DNA from: Streptomyces sp. I6
Lineage (GTDB): Bacteria > Actinomycetota > Actinomycetes > Streptomycetales > Streptomycetaceae
Reading direction: 5' to 3'
Assembly: GCA_003725745.1 (NCBI GenBank)
Contig: RHDP01000001.1
Span: forward strand, 3,611,001 to 3,675,000
Length of the DNA: 64,000 nucleotides
Of this stretch, positions 56,138 through 64,000 are shown one piece after another. Position numbers and translations under genes: made by a program. The notes under the pieces were generated by a model that saw only the letters and a program-made list of their open reading frames with translations, was not told the origin of the DNA and made no database searches. Position 1 is the stretch's first letter. Each line of letters begins with the position of its first letter.

Positions 56138-56563
56138 GTGAATACGGATAATCGACGAATGGAACCGGACCTGGACCTGGACCTGGACTGGATCCCGGTC
56201 TCCGGATTCCGGCTCCGCAAGGCGGGCGTGCGTTTCGACGCCGTACGCGTCGACGGCGACGACGGACGCCGGCTGGCCGACCTCCTGGACCGGATGACGG
56301 GCGGCGACCCCGGCCCCATCGTCACCGAGGCGAACGGCTGCCGCGGTGTCTACTTCCTGCTCCCGGTGGGCAGTACGGCGCACCGTTCCTGGCCGCGCGG
56401 GGTGACCCGTTACAACTCCGCCGTCGGGAGTGTCGGTTACGTACCCGTCCCGGCGCTCGACGGGCCCACCTGGCCTCTGGCCTGGCGTGTCCCGCCCGTC
56501 GCCGACGACCGCTTCGTGCACCCGCTGCTGCTGCGCACGGCGGCCGTCGAGCTGCTGGGCTGA
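56138..56563 (+). CDS. Conserved hypothetical protein
   Basis: About 141 residues from GTG 56138 (ATG 56159 also possible) with an acidic DLDLDLDW start and a domain containing VSGFRLRKAGVRFDAVRVDGDDGRRLADLL, GPIVTEANGCRGVYFLLPVGS and LAWRVPPVADDRFVHP. The pattern of a nucleotide-polymerase-like (prim-pol) N-terminus is only suggestive. It is divergent from the XRE gene and may share its promoter region. Confidence 0.6.
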   Translation: MNTDNRRMEPDLDLDLDWIPVSGFRLRKAGVRFDAVRVDGDDGRRLADLLDRMTGGDPGPIVTEANGCRGVYFLLPVGSTAHRSWPRGVTRYNSAVGSVGYVPVPALDGPTWPLAWRVPPVADDRFVHPLLLRTAAVELLG

Positions 56564-56623
56564 CGGCGTCCCCGCGGCGGCGGCCGGGCGACCGGGAGCG
56601 GTCATGCGTGGGAGGATTGCCGC

Positions 56624-57763
56624 ATGAGCGGCCGCGGTCTCGTGACGCTGTTCCTCTGCGGCGACGTCATGCCGGGCCGGGGTGTCGACCAGATCCTTCC
56701 GCACCCCGGCGACCCCGCGCTGCGGGAGAGCCACATCCGGGACGCCCGGGACTACGTGGCGCTCGCGGAGGCGGCGAACGGCGCGATCCCGCGGCCCGTC
56801 GACTACACCTGGCCCTGGGGTGCGGCCCTGGGCGTCCTGGACCGCTTCGACCCCGACGTGCGCGTGATCGACCTGGAGAGCAGCGTCACGACGAGCGACG
56901 ACTTCGCCTCGGGCAAGGCGGTGACGTACCGGATGCATCCCGGCAACGTTCCGTTCCTCGCCGCGGCGCGGCCCGACGTCTGCGCGCTCGCCAACAACCA
57001 TGTGCTGGACTTCGGGCGGCGCGGCCTGGAGGAGACCCTGGACGTACTCGGCCGTGCCGGTCTCGGGCCCGCCGGGGCCGGGCGCAACCGGGCCGAGGCA
57101 CAGCGCCCGGTCGCGGTCGCCACCCGGAGCGGGGGCCGGGTGCTGGTCCTGTCCTGCGGGATGGCGTCCGCCGGGGTCCCCTCCCGCTGGGCGGCGGCCG
57201 AGGGCAGACCGGGCGTCGACTACGTCCCCGACCTGTCCGTCCGCAGCGCCGACGCGCTCGTCCGGCGGCTGCGCGAGGTGCGCCGGCCGGGCGACCTCGC
57301 GGTCGTGTCGATCCACTGGGGCTCGAACTGGGGATACGGGGTGTCGCAGAGCCAGAGCACCTTCGCCCATCGGCTCGTCGAGGGAGGCGTGGACCTCGTC
57401 CACGGGCACTCCTCCCACCACCCCCGGCCGATCCAGGTCCACCACGGCAAGCTCGTCCTGTACGGCTGCGGCGACCTCATCGACGACTACGAGGGCATCA
57501 CGGGTTATGAGCGCTACCGCGACGACCTGCGGCTGCTGTACTTCCCCACCCTGGACGCGGAGACCGGCGAACTGGCCGACCTGCGGATCGTGCCGATGCA
57601 GGCGCGGCGGATGACCCTCCACCACGCCTCGCCGAAGGACTCCGGCTGGCTGTGCGAGGTGCTGAGCCGGGCCGGACGGGCGTTCGGCACCCAGGTGGAG
57701 CCCGAACTCGGCGGGGAAGGGACGCTCGCCCTCCGCTGGAACCGCCGCTGGAACCGCCGCTGA
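56624..57763 (+). CDS. CapA-family (PGA synthesis-like) metallophosphatase-fold protein
   Basis: The 379-residue protein has the CapA signature sites LFLCGDVMPGRGVDQ, VIDLESSVTT, CALANNHVLDFG, VVSIHWGSNWGYGVS and VHGHSSHHPRPIQVHHGKLVLYGCGDLIDDYEG, which carry the metal-binding Asp, Asn and His residues. CapA/PgsA proteins act in poly-gamma-glutamate or capsule export, but soluble homologues like this, without a signal peptide, are common in actinomycetes and their role is unclear. Confidence 0.85.
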   Translation: MSGRGLVTLFLCGDVMPGRGVDQILPHPGDPALRESHIRDARDYVALAEAANGAIPRPVDYTWPWGAALGVLDRFDPDVRVIDLESSVTTSDDFASGKAVTYRMHPGNVPFLAAARPDVCALANNHVLDFGRRGLEETLDVLGRAGLGPAGAGRNRAEAQRPVAVATRSGGRVLVLSCGMASAGVPSRWAAAEGRPGVDYVPDLSVRSADALVRRLREVRRPGDLAVVSIHWGSNWGYGVSQSQSTFAHRLVEGGVDLVHGHSSHHPRPIQVHHGKLVLYGCGDLIDDYEGITGYERYRDDLRLLYFPTLDAETGELADLRIVPMQARRMTLHHASPKDSGWLCEVLSRAGRAFGTQVEPELGGEGTLALRWNRRWNRR

Positions 57764-57810
57764 GCCGCCGGATCCGGATCCGGATGCGCGCCGGCCGCGC
57801 CCCACCGGCT

Positions 57811-57894
57811 CGATGCGACCGGCCCGATGTGACCGGCCCGATGTGACCGGCCCGATGTGACCGGCTCGATGTGACCGGCCCGATGCGATCGGCC
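57811..57894. repeat. 14-bp tandem repeat, six units
   Basis: Six copies of CGATGTGACCGGCC (small variants: CGATGCGACCGGCC, ...GGCT, CGATGCGATCGGCC) start at 57811, 57825, 57839, 57853, 57867 and 57881. The run is in the gap between the CapA-like gene and the convergent kinase. Confidence 0.9.
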
Positions 57895-57989
57895 TGTCGC
57901 GGTGGGCGGCGCGGCGGCCAGATGCAGCCCGGCGTCAGTTCCCGGACCGTGCGCATGTCGGTCGGCCTCGTCTCGGCGTACGCCCGGGC

Positions 57990-60128
57990 TCAGCCCACCT
58001 TGGTGTACGTCAGCGGCGCTCCGCCCGAACCGACCAGCTCGCGGACGATGGTGCGGTCGTCGGACATGTCGAGACGGCTCCACTGGCCCGGTGCGCAACT
58101 GCTCCGATCGCCGAAGGTCACCTGTGTGGGGCCGAGTTCGAGCGGCGGACCCGAGGCGCGCAGCGTGGCGGCCCAGCGACAGTCGTAGGTGGCGCCCTGC
58201 CCGGCCAGGGTCATGACGGTGTCGCCGGTTGAGCCGCTGGTGATGGTCATGACGCGCTTGTTCGCGTTGCCGTCGGCGGTCGTGAACTCGGCCTGCCAGG
58301 TGCCTAGGTACTCCTCCGGCACGGTCCCGGGGCGTGCGGCGGGAGAGGGCTCCTCCACCGTGGGCGCGTCGCCGGCAGCCGACCCGCGCTGCCCTCCGGA
58401 GCCACCGGGTGAGCGGGCCGCGGACGCCGAAGGGCCGGGCGCCGTGGGGGTGTCCGTGTGCTCGCCGCTCATGAGCGTGTAGACCGAACTGCCGGCCGCC
58501 ACCGCGACCACCACCGCCACGGCGACGAGGGCCACCGTGCCCCGTCTGTCACGGCGCTGCTTCCCGGCGAAGGGCGGCTGGCCGTACGGCGGGTACCCGC
58601 CGTACGGAGGCCCGGCGGAATGCGGGGTGTACGGGGCGGACCCCGGGTGGTGTGCCGCCCACCCGGGAGGCGGGGGCGGGACCGGGGTTTGCGTCCCGCC
58701 CGGGGAGGCGCCTGGCCCGGGCGGGATCCCTGGCCAGGGGGAGGCGCCGGAGGGCCGGCCATCGTCGGGAGGGCGTGCACACCCGGCGCCCCCGGGGCAG
58801 GCCCGCCGCCCCGGCCACTCGGCGCGGCGGGCCTGCCCGGGGGATGCGGTGTGCTGCCCGCGTCGCCCTGCGCGTCCCCGGTGGAGAAGCGAGCATCGGG
58901 GTGCTGCGCGGTGTGCTGCCGGGCGTCACGGTGCTGTGCGTCGGGGGAGCCCTGTACGGCGGGGTGTCGAACCGCCGGGCCGACGGCGGGGGCGCCCTGC
59001 CCCGGCGAGCCTTGACCCGGGGCGCCCTGCCCCGGGGAGCCCTTGGCAGCGGGCTGCTGCGCGGCGCCCGGGGCTTGCGGACCGCGTCCGGGCGTCTGTG
59101 TGCCGGCCGCCGGGCCTGCCCCGGGCGTCTGCGCTCCGGCCGCCGGGCCCGCCCCGGGCGTCTGCGCTCCGGCCGCCGGGCCCGCCCCGGGGGTGTCCGC
59201 GAAGCTCTCCGGGTGCTCGACCTCCAGCAGACTCACCGCGTGGCTGCCGAGTTGGGCGATGAGGGCTCCCGGCAGCCACGGCACGCTCGAGTCCCGCGAC
59301 ACGCCGCCGGCCCGTTCCCTGATCTGGTCCAGAGCGGGCCGGGATCCGGGATCCTTGCGGAGGCAGTCCCGTATCAGGTCCCGCAGCGGCTCCGGGACAC
59401 CGGACAGATCCGGCTCCTCCTCCGCGATGCGGAACATCTGCGCGTGGACGCCGCTGTCGGCGGAGCCGAACGGCATCCGCCCGCTCGCCGCGTACGCGAG
59501 GACGGAGCCCAGGCAGAACACGTCGCAGGCCGGGGTGACGCGATCCCCCGGACCTGTTCGGGGGCCATGAACCCGGGCGAGCCGACCAGGGCGCCGGTGC
59601 GGGTCAGCCCGCCGTCGGCGACGGTCTCCAGGGCGCGGGCGATACCGAAGTCGATGACCCGGGGCCCGTCGATGGTGATCAGGACGTTGGACGGCTTCAG
59701 ATCGCGGTGCACGATCCCCGCGCTGTGGATGTCCGCGAGTGCCCGCGCCAGTCCGGCGGCGAGGGTGCGCACGGAGTGCTGGGGCAGCGGCCCGTGCGCC
59801 GGGCCGCCCTGCCCCCGGAGACCACCGAGTGGAGCGACGGCCCGGCGACGTAGCCCGTCGCCACCCACGGCACCTCGGCCTCGGTGTCCGCGTCCAGCAC
59901 CGGAGCCGTCCAGGCCCCGCCGACCCGGCGGGCGGCCGCGACCTCCTGCCGGAACCGGCTGCGGAACTCCTCCTGTTCGGCCAGTTCCCGCCGGACCAGC
60001 TTGACCGCGACCGTGCGGCCCCGGTCGGAGCGGGCCAGATAGACCTGCCCCATGCCGCCGGCACCCAGGCGGGCCAGCAGTCGGTACGCCCCGATGCGGC
60101 GCGGATCTCCGGATGCCAGCTGCTCCAT
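57990..60128 (-). CDS. Ser/Thr protein kinase with Pro/Gly linker and external domain
   Basis: About 713 residues assembled over three one-base losses (near 59814, 59548 and 58742, each in a G or C run). The Hanks domain has LLARLGAGGMGQVYLARS, AVKLVRREL, HRDLKPSNVLI, DFGIAR, GSPGFMAPEQVRG and PACDVFCLGSVLAYAASG. A long linker with three GAGPAAGAQTP repeats and tyrosine-rich PPYGGYPPYG leads to one membrane helix (VALVAVAVVVAVAAGSSVY) and an external domain (EYLGTWQAEFTTADGNANKRVMTI ... ATYDCRWAATL). It resembles other Streptomyces STPKs with a lipocalin-like sensor. ATG 60128. Confidence 0.85.
59094..59192. repeat. 33-bp in-frame tandem repeat in the kinase linker
   Basis: Three 33-bp units starting at 59094, 59127 and 59160 (CGTCTGCGCTCCGGCCGCCG type) encode GAGPAAGAQTP on the minus strand. 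Copy number could vary without breaking the frame. Confidence 0.85.
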
Positions 60129-60753
60129 GACCGAACGCCCCTCCCCCGACCTACGTGGACGTGCACGCGCGTGTGCGTGCCGGTGTGCGCGTATGGATCC
60201 GCGCGTGTCCGATCGCATGAGAATAGTGCGCTCCGGGCGGGCGCCCGCAGGCAATCGCCTCCGGGATGGGAGCGGCCCGATCGCGCCCGCGTCCCCGTGC
60301 GTGGCGATTCCCCCGCGGGGAGACACCCCGCGGGGAGACATGCCGCGAGGGGACACCCACGCACGCCAGGGGACACCTCCGGCGCTTCCGCCGGTTCCCG
60401 GGAACCGGACGGCCGGGGCCGCGTACGTGCGTACGGGCGCCCGGTACACCGGCTAGCTAGCTAGGTGCCCGGCACACCGGCCGGGCGGGCCCCGACACGG
60501 CGCATGGGCCGCGGCGTCCGGGACGCGGTGTCCGGGACGCGGGCCGTGCGGACCGGACTCCGGGACGCGACCCCGGAACCCCGTACCGAGGCGGCCCCGC
60601 CCGGCCGTCAGATCCGAGGCGGCGTCGGGATCGTCCCGCGACGGCGCCGTTCCGAGGCTCCGGGACCCCGGGACCCCGGGACCCCGGGCTCCGGAATCCC
60701 GGGATGATGAGGTGGAGCGGGCGGGGCCGTCCGGGGCGGTGGCGGACGTCTTC
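60129..60753. other. Repeat-rich intergenic region
   Basis: No gene is convincing in this 625-bp gap. It contains CGCGGGGAGACAC repeats (60310-60375) and two direct copies of GCCCGGYACACCGG at 60439-60452 and 60467-60480 around an unusual CTAGCTAGCTAG (60453-60464). Three GGGACCCC units follow at about 60663-60690. It should hold the kinase promoter on the left and the MarR gene terminator on the right. Confidence 0.5.
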
Positions 60754-61416
60754 TCAACGGGTCGTTTCGGCGGGTTCGTTCGGGGTGGTGGTGTCCTGCG
60801 GGCCGTCCGAGGCGAGCGCCTCCATCGCGGCGGAGAGCCTCTCCAGCACCCGAACGGTCTCCGCGAACTGCTCGTCGCCGAGGCGGTTTGCTAGGCGCCC
60901 GGCGAACTCGGCGTGACCCGGGTCGATCTTCTCGATCGCCGCCCTGCCCTCGTCGGTGGGCCGGAGCAGCTTGGCCCGGCGGTGCGCAGGGTTCGGCACG
61001 TACTCGGCGAGGCCGTTGCCGACGAGCAGATCGGCGATCCGTTGCACGCTCTGCCGGGTGATGCCCATGGTGCGGGCGATGCCCGCGACCGGAAGCGGCT
61101 CGCGCAGCACGGCGCCGAGGACCTGCCACCAGGCCGAGGTCAGTCCGGCCGGGCGGGCCAGTTCGTCGGCGACGCCCAGGAACTGGCCGTTCAGCCGGAA
61201 CACGCTCAGGGCGGTCGTGCTGAGCAGGCTCTGCCTCTCTCCGGCCGGATCGCCGGTGGGCTCCCGGGCGGTGGCGACGGCCGCATCGCGGCCTGTTCCG
61301 TGGCCCGGCCCCGGGTGGGCGGCCGGGCCGCCGCCCGGGGGACGGGGGACGGCCGCACCATGCGCCGGACCGTGTGCCGGACCGTGTGCGGGACTGTCGT
61401 TGCCGCGGGCGGTCAT
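60754..61416 (-). CDS. MarR-family transcriptional regulator
   Basis: About 220 residues: a repetitive His/Gly/Pro N-terminus (HGPAHGPAHG), then a MarR wHTH (TSAWWQVLGAVLREPLPVAGIARTMGITRQSVQRIADLLVGNGLAEYVPNPAHRRAKLLRPTDEG) and dimer helices. It overlaps the upstream DJ-1 gene by 4 bases (ATGA), so they form one operon and the regulator probably controls its own promoter in response to oxidants or phenolic compounds. Confidence 0.85.
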   Translation of the reverse strand: MTARGNDSPAHGPAHGPAHGAAVPRPPGGGPAAHPGPGHGTGRDAAVATAREPTGDPAGERQSLLSTTALSVFRLNGQFLGVADELARPAGLTSAWWQVLGAVLREPLPVAGIARTMGITRQSVQRIADLLVGNGLAEYVPNPAHRRAKLLRPTDEGRAAIEKIDPGHAEFAGRLANRLGDEQFAETVRVLERLSAAMEALASDGPQDTTTPNEPAETTR

Positions 61417-62153
61417 GAGGCGAGCTCCTCGAACGCCGCCGGGTCCGAGTCGTGGAACAGCCGGTACCACGCGTCGAGCCTGCCGCCCTCGAACGCGCCG
61501 AGCCTGCCCAGCACTTCGCGGGCGAACGCGACCGGCTCGGTCGGGCCGGCCGTGATCAGATCGCCGTCGGTCACGGCATCGGAGTCGACGTAGTTCCCGC
61601 CGCCGCCGTAGCCCGTGGCGGCGAGGTAGGACGGCACTGCGCTGGTGTGCCTCCGGTCGTCAAGCAGCCCCTCGCGTGCCAGCCCTGCCGTGGCCCCGCA
61701 GATCGCGGCGACGGGCACCCCCGACTCGAGGAACTCCCTGGCCTTGCGGGCGAACGGGGCCAGGTCGTCACCCGCGTCCCACAGGTCGGCGCCGGCGAGG
61801 ATGAGCAGCTCGCTGTCCTCCGGCCGCAGCGCGTCGAGACCGAGGTCGGGCTGGATGCGCAGGCCGCCGATCGTGGTGACCGGCTTGCCGGCGGCGGTTC
61901 CGACCGTGCGCACGGTGTGGCCGGTGCGGGCGAGCCAGGCGGTCGCGTGCCCCGTCTCCCAGTCGGCGAACGTGTCGTAGACGGCCACGTGAACCGACCT
62001 GCCGGCCCCTTCGGCCTCGGTGGTCCCCGTGGTTCCGGTGGTTCCGGTGGTTCCGGTGGCCTCGGTGGTCCCGGTGGCGGATGTCGTGTCGGCGGTGATG
62101 GTGGCCTCCCCGGCCCAGCGGTGGGAATCCGTTCGATGGCAGAAGGCTGTCAT
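61413..62153 (-). CDS. DJ-1/PfpI-family protein
   Basis: After a low-complexity Thr/Gly N-terminus (TGTTEATGTTGTTGTT, from a GGTTCCGGT-type DNA repeat), residues ~55-245 form a DJ-1/PfpI domain: VHVAVYDTFADWE (Glu site), ELLILAGADLW, and the nucleophile elbow VAAICGATAGLA with Cys about residue 150. Members are glyoxalases, chaperones or amidases. Coupling to a MarR regulator suggests a stress or electrophile response. ATG 62153 lies 1 base from a palindromic operator candidate; a start further in, closer to the fold, is possible. Confidence 0.8.
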   Translation of the reverse strand: MTAFCHRTDSHRWAGEATITADTTSATGTTEATGTTGTTGTTGTTEAEGAGRSVHVAVYDTFADWETGHATAWLARTGHTVRTVGTAAGKPVTTIGGLRIQPDLGLDALRPEDSELLILAGADLWDAGDDLAPFARKAREFLESGVPVAAICGATAGLAREGLLDDRRHTSAVPSYLAATGYGGGGNYVDSDAVTDGDLITAGPTEPVAFAREVLGRLGAFEGGRLDAWYRLFHDSDPAAFEELAS

Positions 62154-62154
62154 G

Positions 62155-62173
62155 ATGGCAGCATGCTGTCAAT
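62155..62173. promoter_or_regulatory. Inverted repeat at the DJ-1/MarR operon start
   Basis: ATGGCAGCATGCTGTCAAT is an imperfect palindrome centred on GCATGC, followed by CAATATTG (62170-62177). It lies immediately upstream of the DJ-1 gene start and in the divergent gap with the class III aminotransferase. Size and symmetry fit a MarR-family operator. Confidence 0.5.
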
Positions 62174-62306
62174 ATTGTCGATCGGTATTCCGTGCGGGGG
62201 TTCCGCTGCGCGTTGCCCGTGAAAGCGACACGTTGCCCAGGAAAGTGGCGGAGGCCATACAGGGTGGCCATGTCGACCCCGGTCGGCGCCTCCCTAACCT
62301 GGCCGC

Positions 62307-63667
62307 ATGACCCCTCATGCCGAACCCGATCCCCAGGCCGGCGCGGCCGTGAAGGCCGCCGACCGCGCACATGTCTTCCACTCGTGGTCCGCCCAGGGCC
62401 TGATCGACCCGCTCGCCGTGGCCGGCGCGGAGGGTTCGTACTTCTGGGACTACGAGGGCAACCGCTACCTCGACTTCACCAGCGGCCTCGTCTACACCAA
62501 CATCGGTTACCAGCACCCGAGGGTCGTCGAGGCGGTCCAGGAGCAGGCGGGGCGGCTGGCCACGTTCGCGCCGGCGTTCGCCATCGACGTGCGCTCGGAG
62601 GCGGCGCGCCTGATAGCCGAGCGCACCCCCGGCGACCTGGACAAGATCTTCTTCACCAACGGCGGCGCCGAGGCCGTCGAGAACGCGGTGCGCATGGCCC
62701 GTCTGCACACGGGCCGGGCGAAGGTGCTCTCGGCGTACCGCTCCTACCACGGAGCCACCTCCACGGCGATCAACCTCACCGGCGACCCGCGCCGCTGGGC
62801 GTCCGACACCGCCTCGGCGGGCGTCGTCCACTTCTGGGCGCCGTTCCCGTACCGCTCGCCGTTCTACTCCTCTACGGAGGCGGAGGAGTGCGCGCGGGCG
62901 CTGCAGCACCTGGAGGACACGATCGCGTTCGAGGGTCCGGGGACCGTCGCCGCGATCGTCCTGGAGACCATCCCCGGCACCGCGGGCATCATGACCCCGC
63001 CGCCCGGGTACCTCACGGGCGTCCGCGAGATCTGCGACCGGTACGGCATCGTGTTCGTCCTCGACGAGGTCATGGCGGGCTTCGGGCGCACGGGCAGGTG
63101 GTTCGCGGCGGAGCACTACGACGTCGTGCCCGATCTGCTGACCTTCGCCAAGGGGTCAACTCCGGTTATGTGCCGCTCGGCGGCGTCGCCATCTCCGCCG
63201 AGATCGCGGCGACCTTCGACAAGCGCCCGTACCCCGGCGGCCTCACCTACTCAGGCCACCCGCTCGCCTGCGCGGCCGCCGTTGCGACGATCCGGGTGAT
63301 GGAGGACGAGAAGGTCGTCGAGCACGCCGCCCACCTCGGCGAGACCGTGCTCGGCCCGGGGCTGCGCGCGCTGGCCGAGCGCCACCCGTCGGTGGGGGAG
63401 GTGCGCGGTCTCGGCGCGTTCTGGGCCCTGGACCTGGTGCGCGACCGCGAGACCCGGGAGCCGCTGGTGCCGTACAACGCCTCGGGCGATGCGGCCGCGC
63501 CGATGGCCGCCTTCGGCGCGGCCTGTAAGAAGAACGGCCTGTGGCCCTTCATCAACATGAACCGCACCCACGCCGTCCCGGCCTGCAACGTCACCGAGGC
63601 CGAGACCAAGGAGGGCCTGGCGGCCCTGGACGCGGCCCTGTCGGTCGCCGACGAGCACACCGTCTGA
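62307..63667 (+). CDS. Class III PLP aminotransferase
   Basis: About 453 residues: FWDYEGNRYLDFTSGLVYTNIGYQHP, FFTNGGAEAVENAVRMARLHTGR, SYHGATSTAINLTGDPRRW, FVLDEVMAGFGRTGRWFA and PLP Lys282 in LLTFAKGVNSGYVPLGG, then YSGHPLACAAA. These are hallmarks of omega-amino acid aminotransferases (taurine/beta-alanine-pyruvate type). A G lost from GGGGG near 63154 splits the printed frame at the PLP lysine. Its divergence from the MarR/DJ-1 operon suggests shared control. Confidence 0.88.
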
Positions 63668-64000
63668 CAACAGCCGGGGCCCGCGTGTCAGCGCCACGGG
63701 CTCGGGCCCCGGTTCACGTGGGTCCCGGTTCGGGTGGACTCCGGCTGGTGTGGTCCCGGTTCATGTGGGTCACGGGGTCGTGGGCCCGGGTTCCTGTGTG
63801 CGCCCGTCACAGGGCTCGCGGCCGTGGCCCCTCTGCTCTGTGCGTCTGCCATGGGAGTGCGTTCCTGGCCCCGCTCTGTGTCCTGACGTGGCCGGGGGCC
63901 TACCCCTCACGGCGGAGGGCGGAGGCGGGCCGGGATGAGGCAGCCGCCGCCGGGCCCCGAGGGGCCTGAGGCGGGCCCGGGGACGTGCGGTGAGGCCCGC
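63668..64000. other. Right-edge gap with degenerate repeats
   Basis: GGTCCCGGTTC-type units with GTGGGTC recur at 63712-63790. I see no gene in the final 330 bases; the next gene must begin beyond the window. Confidence 0.35.

Overview
The window is high-GC actinobacterial DNA with strongly GC-biased third codon positions and GTG/TTG starts, and it reads as a Streptomyces chromosome. The block purA, kynA-kynU, fba, pyrE and a membrane-anchored spermidine-synthase-like gene is a familiar Streptomyces core neighbourhood. A perfect 14-bp parS-type palindrome upstream of fba suggests the replication-origin half of the chromosome.

Left edge (1-1062): a frame-broken piece of an NTPase-type regulator, then the 3' part of a class I/II aminotransferase gene. 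The 5' part of that gene lies 21 kb away (22314-23093). Between them sits an integrated element (1050-22337) bounded by the 13-bp repeat TGACCCAGCCGAC. A large serine recombinase gene starts 24 bp inside the left repeat.

Element cargo, left to right: serine recombinase; a truncated replication-type HTH gene; an IS3-family element whose orfA/orfB junction is split by a group II intron with its own reverse transcriptase; a truncated glycosyltransferase; a glutamyl-tRNA synthetase; a defence-like cluster (cytosine-5 methyltransferase, Vsr, NaeI-type endonuclease, AbrB-like protein, SNF2-type helicase, ParB/Srx-type protein, HNH-like protein); an XRE regulator; and a tight operon of a two-helix membrane peptide, an N6-adenine methyltransferase, a specificity-like subunit and a full-length aminotransferase. 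That last gene is a homologue of the gene destroyed by integration, and its copy of the attachment core differs at 3 of 13 bases. The element therefore seems to carry a replacement for its own target that its integrase should not recognise.

Core part (22338-64000): DUF2617, aminopropyltransferase-like membrane protein, SRPBCC protein, aldose epimerase, pyrE, parS, fba, PatB-like C-S lyase, MFS exporter, DUF3151, a kynurenine operon (kynA, kynU, hydrolase), NmrA-type oxidoreductase, a NarL-type two-component pair, universal stress protein, SLC13/ArsB permease, P450, an ABC-2 exporter with its regulator, a lipid-kinase-like protein, purA, a second MFS, two PASTA-less Ser/Thr kinases, an XRE/DUF397 pair, a CapA-like protein, a MarR/DJ-1 operon and a class III aminotransferase.

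Data quality: at least 17 genes, many of them housekeeping, are broken by single-base shifts, nearly always one base missing from a G or C run. I treat these as probable sequencing or assembly indels and give each gene its full span. GC-rich tandem repeats fill many intergenic gaps.
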